NCBI GenBank assembly: GCA_965233625.1
Contig: OZ247499.1
Coordinates: 5,952,001 to 6,016,000 of the forward strand
DNA: 64,000 bases
Direction of reading: 5' to 3'
DNA from: G965233625 sp965233625
GTDB taxonomy: Bacteria; Planctomycetota; Planctomycetia; Pirellulales; Pirellulaceae
Shown here: positions 9,220 to 17,257 of the stretch, in pieces
Position numbering within the stretch: the first letter of the stretch is position 1
Layout of the letters: every line of letters begins with the position of its first letter
Translations under genes and position numbers: made by a program
Notes under the pieces: generated by a model
Seen by the model: the letters and a program-made list of their open reading frames with translations, nothing else
Database searches by the model: none
Told to the model about the DNA's origin: nothing

Positions 9220-9531
9220 ATGCCATTCATCGTGCAATGCCCTTATCCGACTTGCCAGAAGTACATGCTGTTTGAAGACAAACAGCGCGGCAGCACGCAG
9301 CAGTGCTTGCTGTGTAAACAGCCTATTCAACTCGATCCCGGCGAAGACGAACCACAGCAGCAGCAACCGCCGCCACAGCAGCAACCGCCGCCGCAGCAAC
9401 GCAAGCCGCCCCAGCAGCAGACGCCCGCAGCAACACACGAAATCCGCACCTGCCCGCATTGCACGGCGAAGGTGAAAGTGCCCAGCCACGTAGGTCGTGT
9501 AAAATGTCCCAGCTGCAAAGAGATTTTTTAA
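9220..9531 (+). CDS. double zinc-ribbon protein with Gln/Pro linker
   Basis: A 103-residue protein made of two small Cys-rich ribbons, one at each end. The N-terminal one has C-x4-C (CPYPTC) and CLLC; the C-terminal one has CPHC and CPSC, in the style of the MJ0042 zinc-finger family. Between them (about residues 46-70) lies a low-complexity tract of Gln and Pro encoded by CAG/CCG-type repeats (about 9353-9425). The ribbons probably bind zinc structurally and may serve protein or nucleic-acid contacts; no enzymatic role is implied. It lies directly between the Hsp70-like gene and the VOC gene on the same strand with 12- and 16-bp gaps, suggesting one transcript. Confidence 0.75.
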   Translation: MPFIVQCPYPTCQKYMLFEDKQRGSTQQCLLCKQPIQLDPGEDEPQQQQPPPQQQPPPQQRKPPQQQTPAATHEIRTCPHCTAKVKVPSHVGRVKCPSCKEIF

Positions 9532-9547
9532 CTCAGGCCATCCATCT

Positions 9548-9958
9548 ATGAATCCGATCCAGATCCTGCATCCTCATCATCTGGCCCGCGCCGTCGCCAG
9601 CGTCGAAGCCACCACGCGCTTCTACTGCGACATCCTGGGCTTTACCGTATTGCCCCGGCCGCCCTTCAGTTTCAAAGGCGCCTGGCTGTATGGACACGGC
9701 ATTCAGATTCACCTGATCGAGAACGCAGAGCTAACCGCAGCGGGCCGCGGCATCGAAACGCGCGGCAACCACACGGCGTTCGCGATCGCCGATATGGACG
9801 CCGCCAAAGCCACGCTGGAAGCCAATGAGATTCCCTACCGCGAACAGATTAACGCGGGCGGCGCCCATCAGCTGTTCTTTCACGATCCCGATGGCAACGA
9901 TATTGAAATCGCGCTTTACCCGGACCCCGATCCTTCCAAGGGATACCAGGGAGACTGA
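9548..9958 (+). CDS. VOC (glyoxalase/dioxygenase) family protein
   Basis: A 136-residue vicinal-oxygen-chelate domain protein. The two beta-alpha-beta-beta-beta modules are visible: HHLARAVASVEATTRFYCDILG at the start with a candidate metal-binding His, and HTAFAIADMDAAKATLE followed by FFHDPDGNDIEIA near residues 113-125, which holds the typical metal-binding Glu. Members include glyoxalase I, extradiol dioxygenases and fosfomycin-resistance enzymes; the substrate cannot be assigned from this single short domain. It is the third gene in the Hsp70-zinc ribbon-VOC run and is followed by a convergent LysR-type regulator. Confidence 0.85.
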   Translation: MNPIQILHPHHLARAVASVEATTRFYCDILGFTVLPRPPFSFKGAWLYGHGIQIHLIENAELTAAGRGIETRGNHTAFAIADMDAAKATLEANEIPYREQINAGGAHQLFFHDPDGNDIEIALYPDPDPSKGYQGD

Positions 9959-10002
9959 CGCGCGGAAGGTAGCTGCATCTTAAACAGCTGGAACTCGCTT
10001 CT

Positions 10003-10887
10003 TCACCCTGCGTGTTCGCGGATCGCGACGACGGCGGGGTGTTTAAGTTTGCGTTCGACGGAGACGGCGTAGAAGCGTTCTTTAAGTCCCTCGGCGATGC
10101 CGACCTGTTTGAAGCCGTAGATCTCGCTGACGTCGTCCATGATGGTGACCGGCACGGCGAACAGGCCCATGCCGTGGCGGCCAGCGATCTTGAGCATCGC
10201 CGAGTCGGCAAACTCTCCGCGGATGACGGGCGAGACGCCCAGGTCGCTGAACCATTGATCCAGTTCCCGCCGAAGCACGCTGTGGTCGGTCGGCAGGATG
10301 AACGGCGCGCCATCGAGCGAAGCGGGAAAGTTACGGCGGTACCTGCGGGCAAGCTTGGCGTTGCCGGCGATGGCCACGGGCGACTCGCCCAGCCGGTGCG
10401 AAAAGGCCTGCACTTTGTACAGCGGATCAAGCGGCGTGTCCGACAGCACCACGTCCAGTTTATGAATCGCCAGATCCGCCACCAGCGACGCCATGTCGGC
10501 TTCTTTGCAGACCAGACGGACATTCTGTTCCAGATCTAAAGCTGGCTGCAACAGCTGAAAAGCGACAAGCTTGGGCATCACTTCGCGGATGCCCACACGC
10601 AGTTCCAGCGGGCGGCCGACGGGCAACCCCTTGACCATTTCTGTCAGCTCACGGCCAGTAGCGAAGATCTCATTGGCATAGCTGGCGACCTTCTCACCGG
10701 TCTCTGTCAGCACGAGGCCGCGTCCCTGTTTCTTGAGCAGCTTCACGTCCAGGGCGCGCTCTAGCTGGCGGACCTGTACGCTGACGCTGGCCGGCGTAAC
10801 GTGCAGCACTTCGCTGGCGCGCTGCACACTTCCCTCACGCGCTACAAGCCAGAAATTCAGCAGATGATGATAATTCAACCAGTCCAC
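10003..10887 (-). CDS. LysR-type regulator, NhaR-like
   Basis: A 294-residue LysR-family transcription factor. The N-terminal winged helix-turn-helix (about 1-65) begins with the NhaR-like NYHHLLNFW and VAREGSVQRASEVLHVTPASVS segments, continuing to a typical RQLERAL linker helix. The rest is a periplasmic-binding-like effector domain. NhaR of enteric bacteria activates a Na+/H+ antiporter gene, but none is adjacent. The start is GTG at 10887, supported by an excellent GGAGG site about 8 bp upstream. It is divergent from the HPF-like gene at 11142, with a perfect dyad in the shared intergenic region, so autoregulation and control of that gene are likely. Confidence 0.88.
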   Translation of the reverse strand: MDWLNYHHLLNFWLVAREGSVQRASEVLHVTPASVSVQVRQLERALDVKLLKKQGRGLVLTETGEKVASYANEIFATGRELTEMVKGLPVGRPLELRVGIREVMPKLVAFQLLQPALDLEQNVRLVCKEADMASLVADLAIHKLDVVLSDTPLDPLYKVQAFSHRLGESPVAIAGNAKLARRYRRNFPASLDGAPFILPTDHSVLRRELDQWFSDLGVSPVIRGEFADSAMLKIAGRHGMGLFAVPVTIMDDVSEIYGFKQVGIAEGLKERFYAVSVERKLKHPAVVAIREHAG

Positions 10888-11015
10888 GGCACGCCTCCTC
10901 GAAGGTAGCTTTTAGGCAACGGTTTCCGGATGTCAACAACAGCGTGGTTCCGTCTGTTGCGTTTGGGAAAACTTGCAGGCCACGTTACTGCGGCTGTCCT
11001 GAGCCATTCTTTATA

Positions 11016-11032
11016 GTTTAGTTTTTCTAAAC
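11016..11032. promoter_or_regulatory. candidate LysR operator dyad
   Basis: A perfect 17-bp inverted repeat, GTTTAGTTTTTCTAAAC, lies between the divergent LysR-type gene (start 10887) and the HPF-like gene (start 11142). It fits the T-N11-A rule of LysR boxes (T at 11018, A at 11030). A TATAGT possible -10 for the rightward gene is at 11077-11082, placing the dyad 45-60 bp upstream of it, where an activator of this family would bind. Confidence 0.5.
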
Positions 11033-11141
11033 AATTTTAGCCTGGGAATTCAATTATCTTAATCGACGAAAAAGTCTATAGTTTGAGTGAACGACGCAGT
11101 TCTGACGTCGTCGGAAACCTTATTTCATACGGGAGTACGAG

Positions 11142-11507
11142 ATGCAGTTAACCATCCGGTTCAGTGGCGGAAAACGTTCGGATTACGGCAACTGTGATTT
11201 TGAAGGGGTGTTCGAGAAATCGCTCGCCCGCTTCAGTCGCCGCTTGAAGAAAGTTTATCTCTACATCGAAGACGTGAATGGACCACGCGGCGGCATCGAC
11301 AAACAATGCCGGTGTGTGCTTCACGTGCGGAACCTGCCTCCCATCGTGATCCAGGATCAGGACTCGAGCATGATGTCGTTACTGTTCCGCGTCGCGAATC
11401 GCGCAGCGTATGTGCTTAGTCAGAAGACCGACAAGCAGAACAAGCGGTCGCAGGACCGGCACGCCCGCAAACAGGTGCAAGCCTTTGAAGAAGCCGTGCT
11501 AAGTTAG
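11142..11507 (+). CDS. HPF/RaiA-like ribosome-associated protein
   Basis: A 121-residue protein resembling the short form of ribosome hibernation promoting factor / sigma-54 modulation protein. The N-terminus has the expected beta-alpha-beta-beta-beta-alpha pattern: MQLTIRF, a helix with ARFSRRLKKVYLYIED, then CVLHVRNLPPIVIQDQD and a final basic helix with RANRAAYVLSQK-like character and a Lys/Arg-rich tail (about 95-112). Such proteins bind the decoding site of the 30S subunit and silence ribosomes in stress or stationary phase; that role here is inferred. The ATG has a GGGAG site about 8 bp upstream. It is divergent from the NhaR-like regulator. Confidence 0.72.
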   Translation: MQLTIRFSGGKRSDYGNCDFEGVFEKSLARFSRRLKKVYLYIEDVNGPRGGIDKQCRCVLHVRNLPPIVIQDQDSSMMSLLFRVANRAAYVLSQKTDKQNKRSQDRHARKQVQAFEEAVLS

Positions 11508-11860
11508 GCGCCGCCGTGTTAAGCTGACAACCTTAGCTAATCAAGGTTGATTCCGGGCGCCAGAACATCTCTTGCTGGCGCCGTTGCAACTGGCGGACTT
11601 CCCTGCTTCAGTTTTCTTTTTGATCTCAGCCCTACCTTCGAGGGCTGGGTGCTGATGGTGTCCTTTCGTAGAGATCATTTGGCGCGCAGGTTGCTACACA
11701 TAGTTAAGTGGATAGCAGCAGGTCTTAATTGTAGTTTTGAAACGCAATTTTTCACTGCCGGTTGGCTCATTACCAACCATCAGGGCCGTTTGTCGCCCAG
11801 TCGCTGCCGCCTGACGGAACACGTGTTATCCACAAGTTTGTGAAATTGAGGGGGAAAGAC
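11508..11860. other. 353-bp intergenic region with hairpin
   Basis: An 8-bp inverted repeat GGCGCCAG...CTGGCGCC at 11556-11582 sits about 50 bp after the HPF-like stop. It could terminate that transcript, but no T-run follows it. The rest is the leader of the large CheB/CheR hybrid gene. An open frame at 11547-11843 looks spurious. Confidence 0.45.
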
Positions 11861-14800
11861 GTGTCAGACGATGGGAAAACTTCAGGCAGAGAGCCGCGTT
11901 TTATCGTGGGCATCGGAGCGTCCGCGGGCGGCCTGGAGTCGCTGGAGCAGTTGTTCCGCAATATGCCTACGTCCAGCGAGATGGCTTTCGTGGTTGTGCA
12001 GCATCTCTCGCCCGATTTCAAAAGCATGATGGGCGAACTGCTATCGCGTGACACCAGTATGCGAATCGTCGCGGCGGAAGACGGTATGCCCGTGCATCGC
12101 GACGTTGTCTACCTGATGCCGCCCAAGAAAGAGATGCTTATCGCAGATGGCTGCCTGCACCTGAGTGATAAAGATTCTTCCAGCGGCTTGACGCTTTCGA
12201 TTGATCATTTCTTTGAATCGCTGGCCCGCGAAGCAGGCGACCGCGCGATTGCCATTGTGCTATCGGGCAGCGGAACCGATGGAACCCGTGGCATTGCAGA
12301 AGTTGCACGTCGCGGAGGGCTGGTCATCAGCGAGAGCCTCGAAAGTGCAAAGTTCGATGGCATGCCTTCCAGCGCTCAGGCGACCGGCCTCGTGGACCTG
12401 GTGATGGTTCCCGCTGAAATGGGCAACGCTTTGCTGCGTTTCTGCGAAGACCCTTCCACGGTGCAGCGTGAGCGGTTTGACCGAGACGAAGAAGCGGCTT
12501 CGCTGCGCGGCATCGACGCTATCTTTCAGCTGTTTCGCACGGTCTATGATGTTGACTTTGGATCTTACAAAGACACCACCATCATGCGCCGCATGCGGCG
12601 CCGCCTGGCGATGCTGCAGCTGGAATCGTTCGATCAGTACGCCGAGCGACTTCAATCGGATTCGGCTGAGTTGCATCTGCTGTACAGCGATCTACTGATC
12701 GGCGTGACGGAATTCTTCCGCGACACCGAAGTGTTTGACGCATTGATCAACGAGGTGCTGCCCAAGGTCATCAGCAGTCGCGGTCAGAACGAAACCGTCC
12801 GTGCCTGGGTTGCCGGTTGCGCAACGGGCGAAGAGGCGTACTCCGTAACCATTGCGCTGAAAGAAGCAATGCGTGAGAACGGTGACGAGCGTCCGTTAAA
12901 AGTCTTTGCCACGGACATTCACAAGCGGTCCATCGAAAAGGCTAGTCGCGGCTACTTCACCAGCGACGAATTGAAGACGCTGCCAGAGGATTACGCTGAC
13001 CAGTATTTCGAACCTCGAAGCAATGGATTTCAGGTGAAACAGGAGTTGCGTCAGCAGATTGTGTTTTCGCCCCACAACATCCTCCGCGACGCGCCGTTTA
13101 CCGATCTTGATTTCGTATCCTGCCGGAACATGCTCATCTACCTGCGTCCAGCCGCACAACGGCGGGCGCTCTCTCTGCTGCACTATGGCTTACGCACGGG
13201 CGGCGTATTGATGCTCGGCAGCAGTGAATCGCCAGGTGAGCTTTCCAGCGAGTTTGAAGCACTGCACGAGAGGCATCGCATCTACCGCAAGAGCCGGGAT
13301 GTGCGTCTGAAGCAGAACCTGCGGTCGCCGCTGACTGCACCGGAAACCATCCATCGCACCATCATTCCCAAGCCCGCCACGCGGCGCCCGTCGCCCGCCG
13401 CCGCGCGGACACAGCAGATGCACGACGAACTGCTGAACCGGTTCATGCCGCCTAGTATTCTGATTGACAGATCGCGGACCGTGCTCGACACATTCTCCGG
13501 CGCCGAAAGGCTGTTGCGATTTCCATCACGGCGGCCCACACTCGACATTCTGGAACTGGTCGACCGCGAAGTCCGCACGACGGTCGCCACGGCCATTAGC
13601 CGCTCTATCAAACAGGAAGAAACGGTCCGCTATGGCCGTGTGCGGATGCAGAACGATGGCGCGGAGGAAGTGTTTGAAATGACGGTCGAGCCAGTTGGCG
13701 CCAAGGCTGCTGACCGCTGCTATCTGGTGACCTTCGTACGGATTGAAACAGAGACAGCGGCGGATGCCCCGGCGGAAGAAGAATCCGCGGCAAGCAGCAC
13801 GGACCACGACCGCGCACACATCCGGCAGCTTGAAGAGGATCTTCGCTATGCCCGCGAGAATCTTCAGAATACCGTCGAAGAGCTTGAAACCAGCAACGAG
13901 GAACTGCAGGCGACCAATGAAGAACTGATTGCCTCTAACGAAGAACTGCAAAGCACCAACGAGGAACTGCATTCCCTCAACGAAGAACTGTACAGCGTTA
14001 ATGCAGAGCATCAGCGGAAGATCGAGCAACTGGCCGAGCTGAATTCCGACATGGAGCATCTGCTGGAAAATACCGATGTTGCGACGGTGTTCCTGGATTC
14101 GGAATTGCGCATCCGGCGTTTCACGTCGCGCGTGCAGGAAATTTTTGATCTGATCCAGGAAGACATCGGACGTTCCATCAGCGTCTTTGGTGCGAAGTTC
14201 CGCATTTCTAATCTGATGTCGCGATTGAAGCAGGTGCTGGAAACAGGTGAGGCCTACGAGCAAGAAGTCCTGGCCGACTCTGTTGGCTATCTGATGCGGT
14301 TGCTGCCTTACCGCACGCACGACAAGGTGGATGGCGTGGTGATGATGTGGATCGACGTTTCATCACTCGAACGCCTCCGCGGTAGGTTGCGGTGGTTGTC
14401 GGCCATTGTCGAAAGCACCAGCGACGCGATCATCGGGCACGACCTCGACGGTTCTATCGTCAGCTGGAATCACGGGGCGGAAGAGCTGTACGGATACTCG
14501 CCCCAGGAAGTTATCGGGCAGAATATCGATATCCTGATTCCGGAGGAAAACTTGAAGGAAGTCGCCGGGTATCGCGAACGGATCATGCGTTTTGAAACCG
14601 TTGTTTCCTCCGACACGCAGCGTCTGCATAAGAACGGCGACCTTATCGATGTCTCGTTGACCGTCTCGCCCGTGGTGAACCCTGGCGGCGAGGTGATAGG
14701 CATTTCCAAAATCGCCCGCGATATCGGTCCGCGTCTCCAGCTACAGCGCGAGATCAGGCTGCAGGTGCAACAGCGCGAACGCTTCCTGGCGATGCTCTCG

Positions 14801-15916
14801 CATGAGCTGCGCAACCCGGTCAACGCCGTCAGCAGCGCGGCCAGCGTGCTGGCCAGCGATAATGCCAACCCCGTTGAACGCGACCTTTCAACCGCCACCA
14901 TTCAGCGGCAGGTTAGCATCGTGAAACGCTTGCTCGGCGATCTGCTGGACGTCGCGCGGATTGCAGAGAACCGCATCGATCTGAAGTTTGAAACGCTTGA
15001 TCTCCGCAACCTGGCGCCGCATGTCCTGGAGACGGTGCAGACCTCGCTTGACCAGCACGGTTGCACGGTGGAATTCTCACTGCCAGATTCGCCCGTGTAT
15101 GTAAGCGCCGACCGGACACGGCTGATTCAGGTGCAAGTGAATCTGATCCAGAACGCGGCCAAGTATTCCGGCACGAAGACGCCCATCCGCGTCGGGATGC
15201 GGAATGAGAACGGCCAGACGCACCTCTGGGTGGCGGACGATGGCTGTGGCATTCCGCCGGAGATGCTGGAATCTATCTTTGAACCCTTCGCACAGCTTGA
15301 TGATTCGCGCGGTCAAAGCGATGGCGGTCTTGGCGTCGGACTGACACTCGCCAAGTCGCTGATCGAATTGCACGATGGGTCCATCAGTGCTGAGAGTGAG
15401 GGAGAAGGGCAAGGCGCCGTGTTTCACATCTGGCTGCCAGCGTTGGACGCCGCAGAAGTGGAGGCGAAGAATATCCCGGTTAAGAGCGATTCTTCTCAGG
15501 GATCGTACGGCTGTGGCGACGGCAAACTGCGTTTCTGCCTGGTGGAAGATCTGGAAGATAGCCGCTTGACGATGAAGACGCTACTTGAGCTAAGCGGGCA
15601 CACTGTCACGGCGGTTCCCGATGGCGCCACGGGTGTGGAAACGGTGCTGGGTGGCGAATTCGATGTTGCCATGATTGATATCGGTCTGCCCGATATGACG
15701 GGTTACGATGTCGCGGCGAAGATTCGAGAACAGGCGAATGGCAACCTGCCACGTCTTGTGGCGTTGACCGGATACGGGCAACCCGGCGACCTGGAACAGG
15801 CCGAGGCAGCCGGTTTCGATGAGCACGTGATCAAGCCGATTGAGCCTGGCGCCATTGAGCAGATCTGCCAGGCTGTTTTCGAGCAGCGTGAGCAGTCGCA
15901 GAACGGCGACGGCTAA
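11861..15916 (+). CDS. CheB-CheR-PAS-histidine kinase-receiver hybrid
   Basis: A 1351-residue multidomain signalling protein. In order: CheB methylesterase (about 10-195) with the Ser in GASAGG, the His in VVQHLSPDF and the Asp in GSGTDGTRG; CheR methyltransferase (about 210-470) with the SAM site WVAGCATGEEAYS and CRNMLIYL; a long EEL-x3-N-type coiled coil (about 650-730); two PAS domains (about 730-960); a HisKA domain with phosphoacceptor His in MLSHELRNP (about 980); HATPase (NLIQNAAKYS, DDGCGIPPE, GGLGVGLTLAKS); and a C-terminal receiver with Asp in MIDIGLPD (about 1273) and Lys in VIKPIEP. All key residues are present. I chose GTG at 11861 because GAGGGGG lies just upstream and the CheB homology begins soon after; ATG at 11762 is the longer alternative. 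No chemotaxis receptor or cheA/W is nearby. Confidence 0.93.
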   Translation: MSDDGKTSGREPRFIVGIGASAGGLESLEQLFRNMPTSSEMAFVVVQHLSPDFKSMMGELLSRDTSMRIVAAEDGMPVHRDVVYLMPPKKEMLIADGCLHLSDKDSSSGLTLSIDHFFESLAREAGDRAIAIVLSGSGTDGTRGIAEVARRGGLVISESLESAKFDGMPSSAQATGLVDLVMVPAEMGNALLRFCEDPSTVQRERFDRDEEAASLRGIDAIFQLFRTVYDVDFGSYKDTTIMRRMRRRLAMLQLESFDQYAERLQSDSAELHLLYSDLLIGVTEFFRDTEVFDALINEVLPKVISSRGQNETVRAWVAGCATGEEAYSVTIALKEAMRENGDERPLKVFATDIHKRSIEKASRGYFTSDELKTLPEDYADQYFEPRSNGFQVKQELRQQIVFSPHNILRDAPFTDLDFVSCRNMLIYLRPAAQRRALSLLHYGLRTGGVLMLGSSESPGELSSEFEALHERHRIYRKSRDVRLKQNLRSPLTAPETIHRTIIPKPATRRPSPAAARTQQMHDELLNRFMPPSILIDRSRTVLDTFSGAERLLRFPSRRPTLDILELVDREVRTTVATAISRSIKQEETVRYGRVRMQNDGAEEVFEMTVEPVGAKAADRCYLVTFVRIETETAADAPAEEESAASSTDHDRAHIRQLEEDLRYARENLQNTVEELETSNEELQATNEELIASNEELQSTNEELHSLNEELYSVNAEHQRKIEQLAELNSDMEHLLENTDVATVFLDSELRIRRFTSRVQEIFDLIQEDIGRSISVFGAKFRISNLMSRLKQVLETGEAYEQEVLADSVGYLMRLLPYRTHDKVDGVVMMWIDVSSLERLRGRLRWLSAIVESTSDAIIGHDLDGSIVSWNHGAEELYGYSPQEVIGQNIDILIPEENLKEVAGYRERIMRFETVVSSDTQRLHKNGDLIDVSLTVSPVVNPGGEVIGISKIARDIGPRLQLQREIRLQVQQRERFLAMLSHELRNPVNAVSSAASVLASDNANPVERDLSTATIQRQVSIVKRLLGDLLDVARIAENRIDLKFETLDLRNLAPHVLETVQTSLDQHGCTVEFSLPDSPVYVSADRTRLIQVQVNLIQNAAKYSGTKTPIRVGMRNENGQTHLWVADDGCGIPPEMLESIFEPFAQLDDSRGQSDGGLGVGLTLAKSLIELHDGSISAESEGEGQGAVFHIWLPALDAAEVEAKNIPVKSDSSQGSYGCGDGKLRFCLVEDLEDSRLTMKTLLELSGHTVTAVPDGATGVETVLGGEFDVAMIDIGLPDMTGYDVAAKIREQANGNLPRLVALTGYGQPGDLEQAEAAGFDEHVIKPIEPGAIEQICQAVFEQREQSQNGDG

Positions 15917-17076
15917 GGCGCCGCCAGCGTGAGTGACTGACAATATCTTGTCACCATTGCCAGAAGTGCTGCGGTGCAGGGCCAGAACACACCGCACACC
16001 ACCGCGAAGATCCATGGCGAAACATTGGCCACTGGATAGCCCAGCGCCTGATCCAGATGCATCAGCAGCGCTAACACGACAATGCACGTACAGAACGGCA
16101 GAGTCACCCGCCAGGACCATCGCTGCCGGGTGTTTAACAATGCTAGACTTGCTAGCAGTATCGCCATTGGCCCGGCCAGCAGCACCAGCTTCCAGCCCAG
16201 GAAGGCGCCGGTCCAGACGAACATGAAGACGATATTTCCCGCGCCTGTCGCGCCGGAGACAAATCGCTGTGTGACCGCCAGGATAAGACCACCGGCCAGA
16301 CCTACCGCGGCGCCGGTCAACAGTGACAACCCGGCGATCATCCACGGCGGCAAACCTTGCAACGGCACATCGGCTGGGGCTATGGGATGCAGCACCGGCC
16401 AGATGAGGACGAGTGTTGCGACCAGCAACGCAAACACGTTGTAGGATACGGGCGTGCGGTTGCCATCCAACGAGAACAACGCGGCGCCTACAAGCAGTGT
16501 TACAAGGGTGGTGTGATAAAAGAAAACGCCGCCAAGGTCCCAACGGCGCCAAAGCAGGATCTGTGAGAAGCCGGGAATGGCTGGCGGGTCGAGCGCAGGC
16601 ATCGCAGAGCAGGCGAAAAACAGTTCGCTGATCGCCACCAGCAGAAACGCGGTAGCGAGCGCAAGTTCCACCAGCGGATAGCGCGGCGAAATTGGCAAGC
16701 GGCACGAACGGCAGCGTCCGCGCAGTTTGATCCAGCCAAATATGGGAATGTTGTCGGCCAGTAGAATTTCTGTCCGGCAGAAGGGACATCGCGAACCTCC
16801 TGCCGCGATAGACATTCCCAGCGGAATCCGCCAGACCACAACATTCAAGAAACTGCCTATCGCGCCGCCAAACATAAACAGCCACAGGCCGACAATGCAT
16901 TCCAGCATCTGCGACCAGATGTCGCTGAGCAGCTGCGATTGAGCCTGCTCGGGCGGCGCCTTGCTTGCCAGCATTCCAACCAGCGGCAACCCGGCGCAGT
17001 AGATCAGACAGAGCGCTAGGACACCGCCCAGCGCCAGTAGCAGCGCCTTGTTCTTCCGCCAGTACCGTTTAAGCAT
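15913..17076 (-). CDS. A24-family prepilin-peptidase-like membrane protein, one catalytic Asp missing
   Basis: A 387-residue polytopic membrane protein with the organisation of bifunctional type IV prepilin peptidases. The N-terminal DiS_P_DiS domain has GSFLNVVVWRIP (about residues 75-86), followed by two CxxC pairs, CPFC and CRSC, for zinc. In the C-terminal membrane domain the first catalytic Asp may be the Asp of FSLDGNRTP, but the second motif, normally GxGD, reads GATGAGN with Asn in place of Asp. Peptidase activity is therefore doubtful; the zinc/methyltransferase part looks intact. The protein is longer than PilD (about 290 residues) because of an extra N-terminal segment and loops. 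Its stop overlaps the hybrid kinase stop by 4 bp (convergent). No pilin genes are nearby. Confidence 0.85.
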   Translation of the reverse strand: MLKRYWRKNKALLLALGGVLALCLIYCAGLPLVGMLASKAPPEQAQSQLLSDIWSQMLECIVGLWLFMFGGAIGSFLNVVVWRIPLGMSIAAGGSRCPFCRTEILLADNIPIFGWIKLRGRCRSCRLPISPRYPLVELALATAFLLVAISELFFACSAMPALDPPAIPGFSQILLWRRWDLGGVFFYHTTLVTLLVGAALFSLDGNRTPVSYNVFALLVATLVLIWPVLHPIAPADVPLQGLPPWMIAGLSLLTGAAVGLAGGLILAVTQRFVSGATGAGNIVFMFVWTGAFLGWKLVLLAGPMAILLASLALLNTRQRWSWRVTLPFCTCIVVLALLMHLDQALGYPVANVSPWIFAVVCGVFWPCTAALLAMVTRYCQSLTLAAP

Positions 17077-17144
17077 GCATGCTCCGCAACGCGTCGAAGT
17101 TGCTCTTCTACCCGCAGAGAGTCAAAGGGCCAAGATGAAATAAA

Positions 17145-17181
17145 GGGGCGCAGTGCATTTGAATCAAACGCATTGCGCCCC
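17145..17181 (-). terminator. intrinsic terminator after the dehydrogenase/HEAT gene
   Basis: A strong hairpin, GGGGCGCA at the left and TGCGCCCC at the right with further pairing inward (TGC/GCA, TTTG/CAAA), lies 77 bp past the stop of the gene at 17258. Read on the minus strand it is followed by TTTATTTCATC, giving the U-rich tract. Confidence 0.7.
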
Positions 17182-17257
17182 GTCGTAAATTTTCAATTCG
17201 CTTCGCGCCGTGGCGGGGAAGCATCCTCGCCCGCCAGTGCAGCGCGAGCAGCGTCAG

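Noticed and set aside
11547..11843. 98-codon frame before the CheB/CheR hybrid
   Set aside because: No ribosome-binding site and no family character; it overlaps the probable leader and the start of the longer hybrid frame.
13815..14050. Repeat expansion in the hybrid gene
   Set aside because: The EEL-x3-N repeats are the usual coiled coil of CheB/CheR-PAS hybrids, not an unusual DNA repeat.
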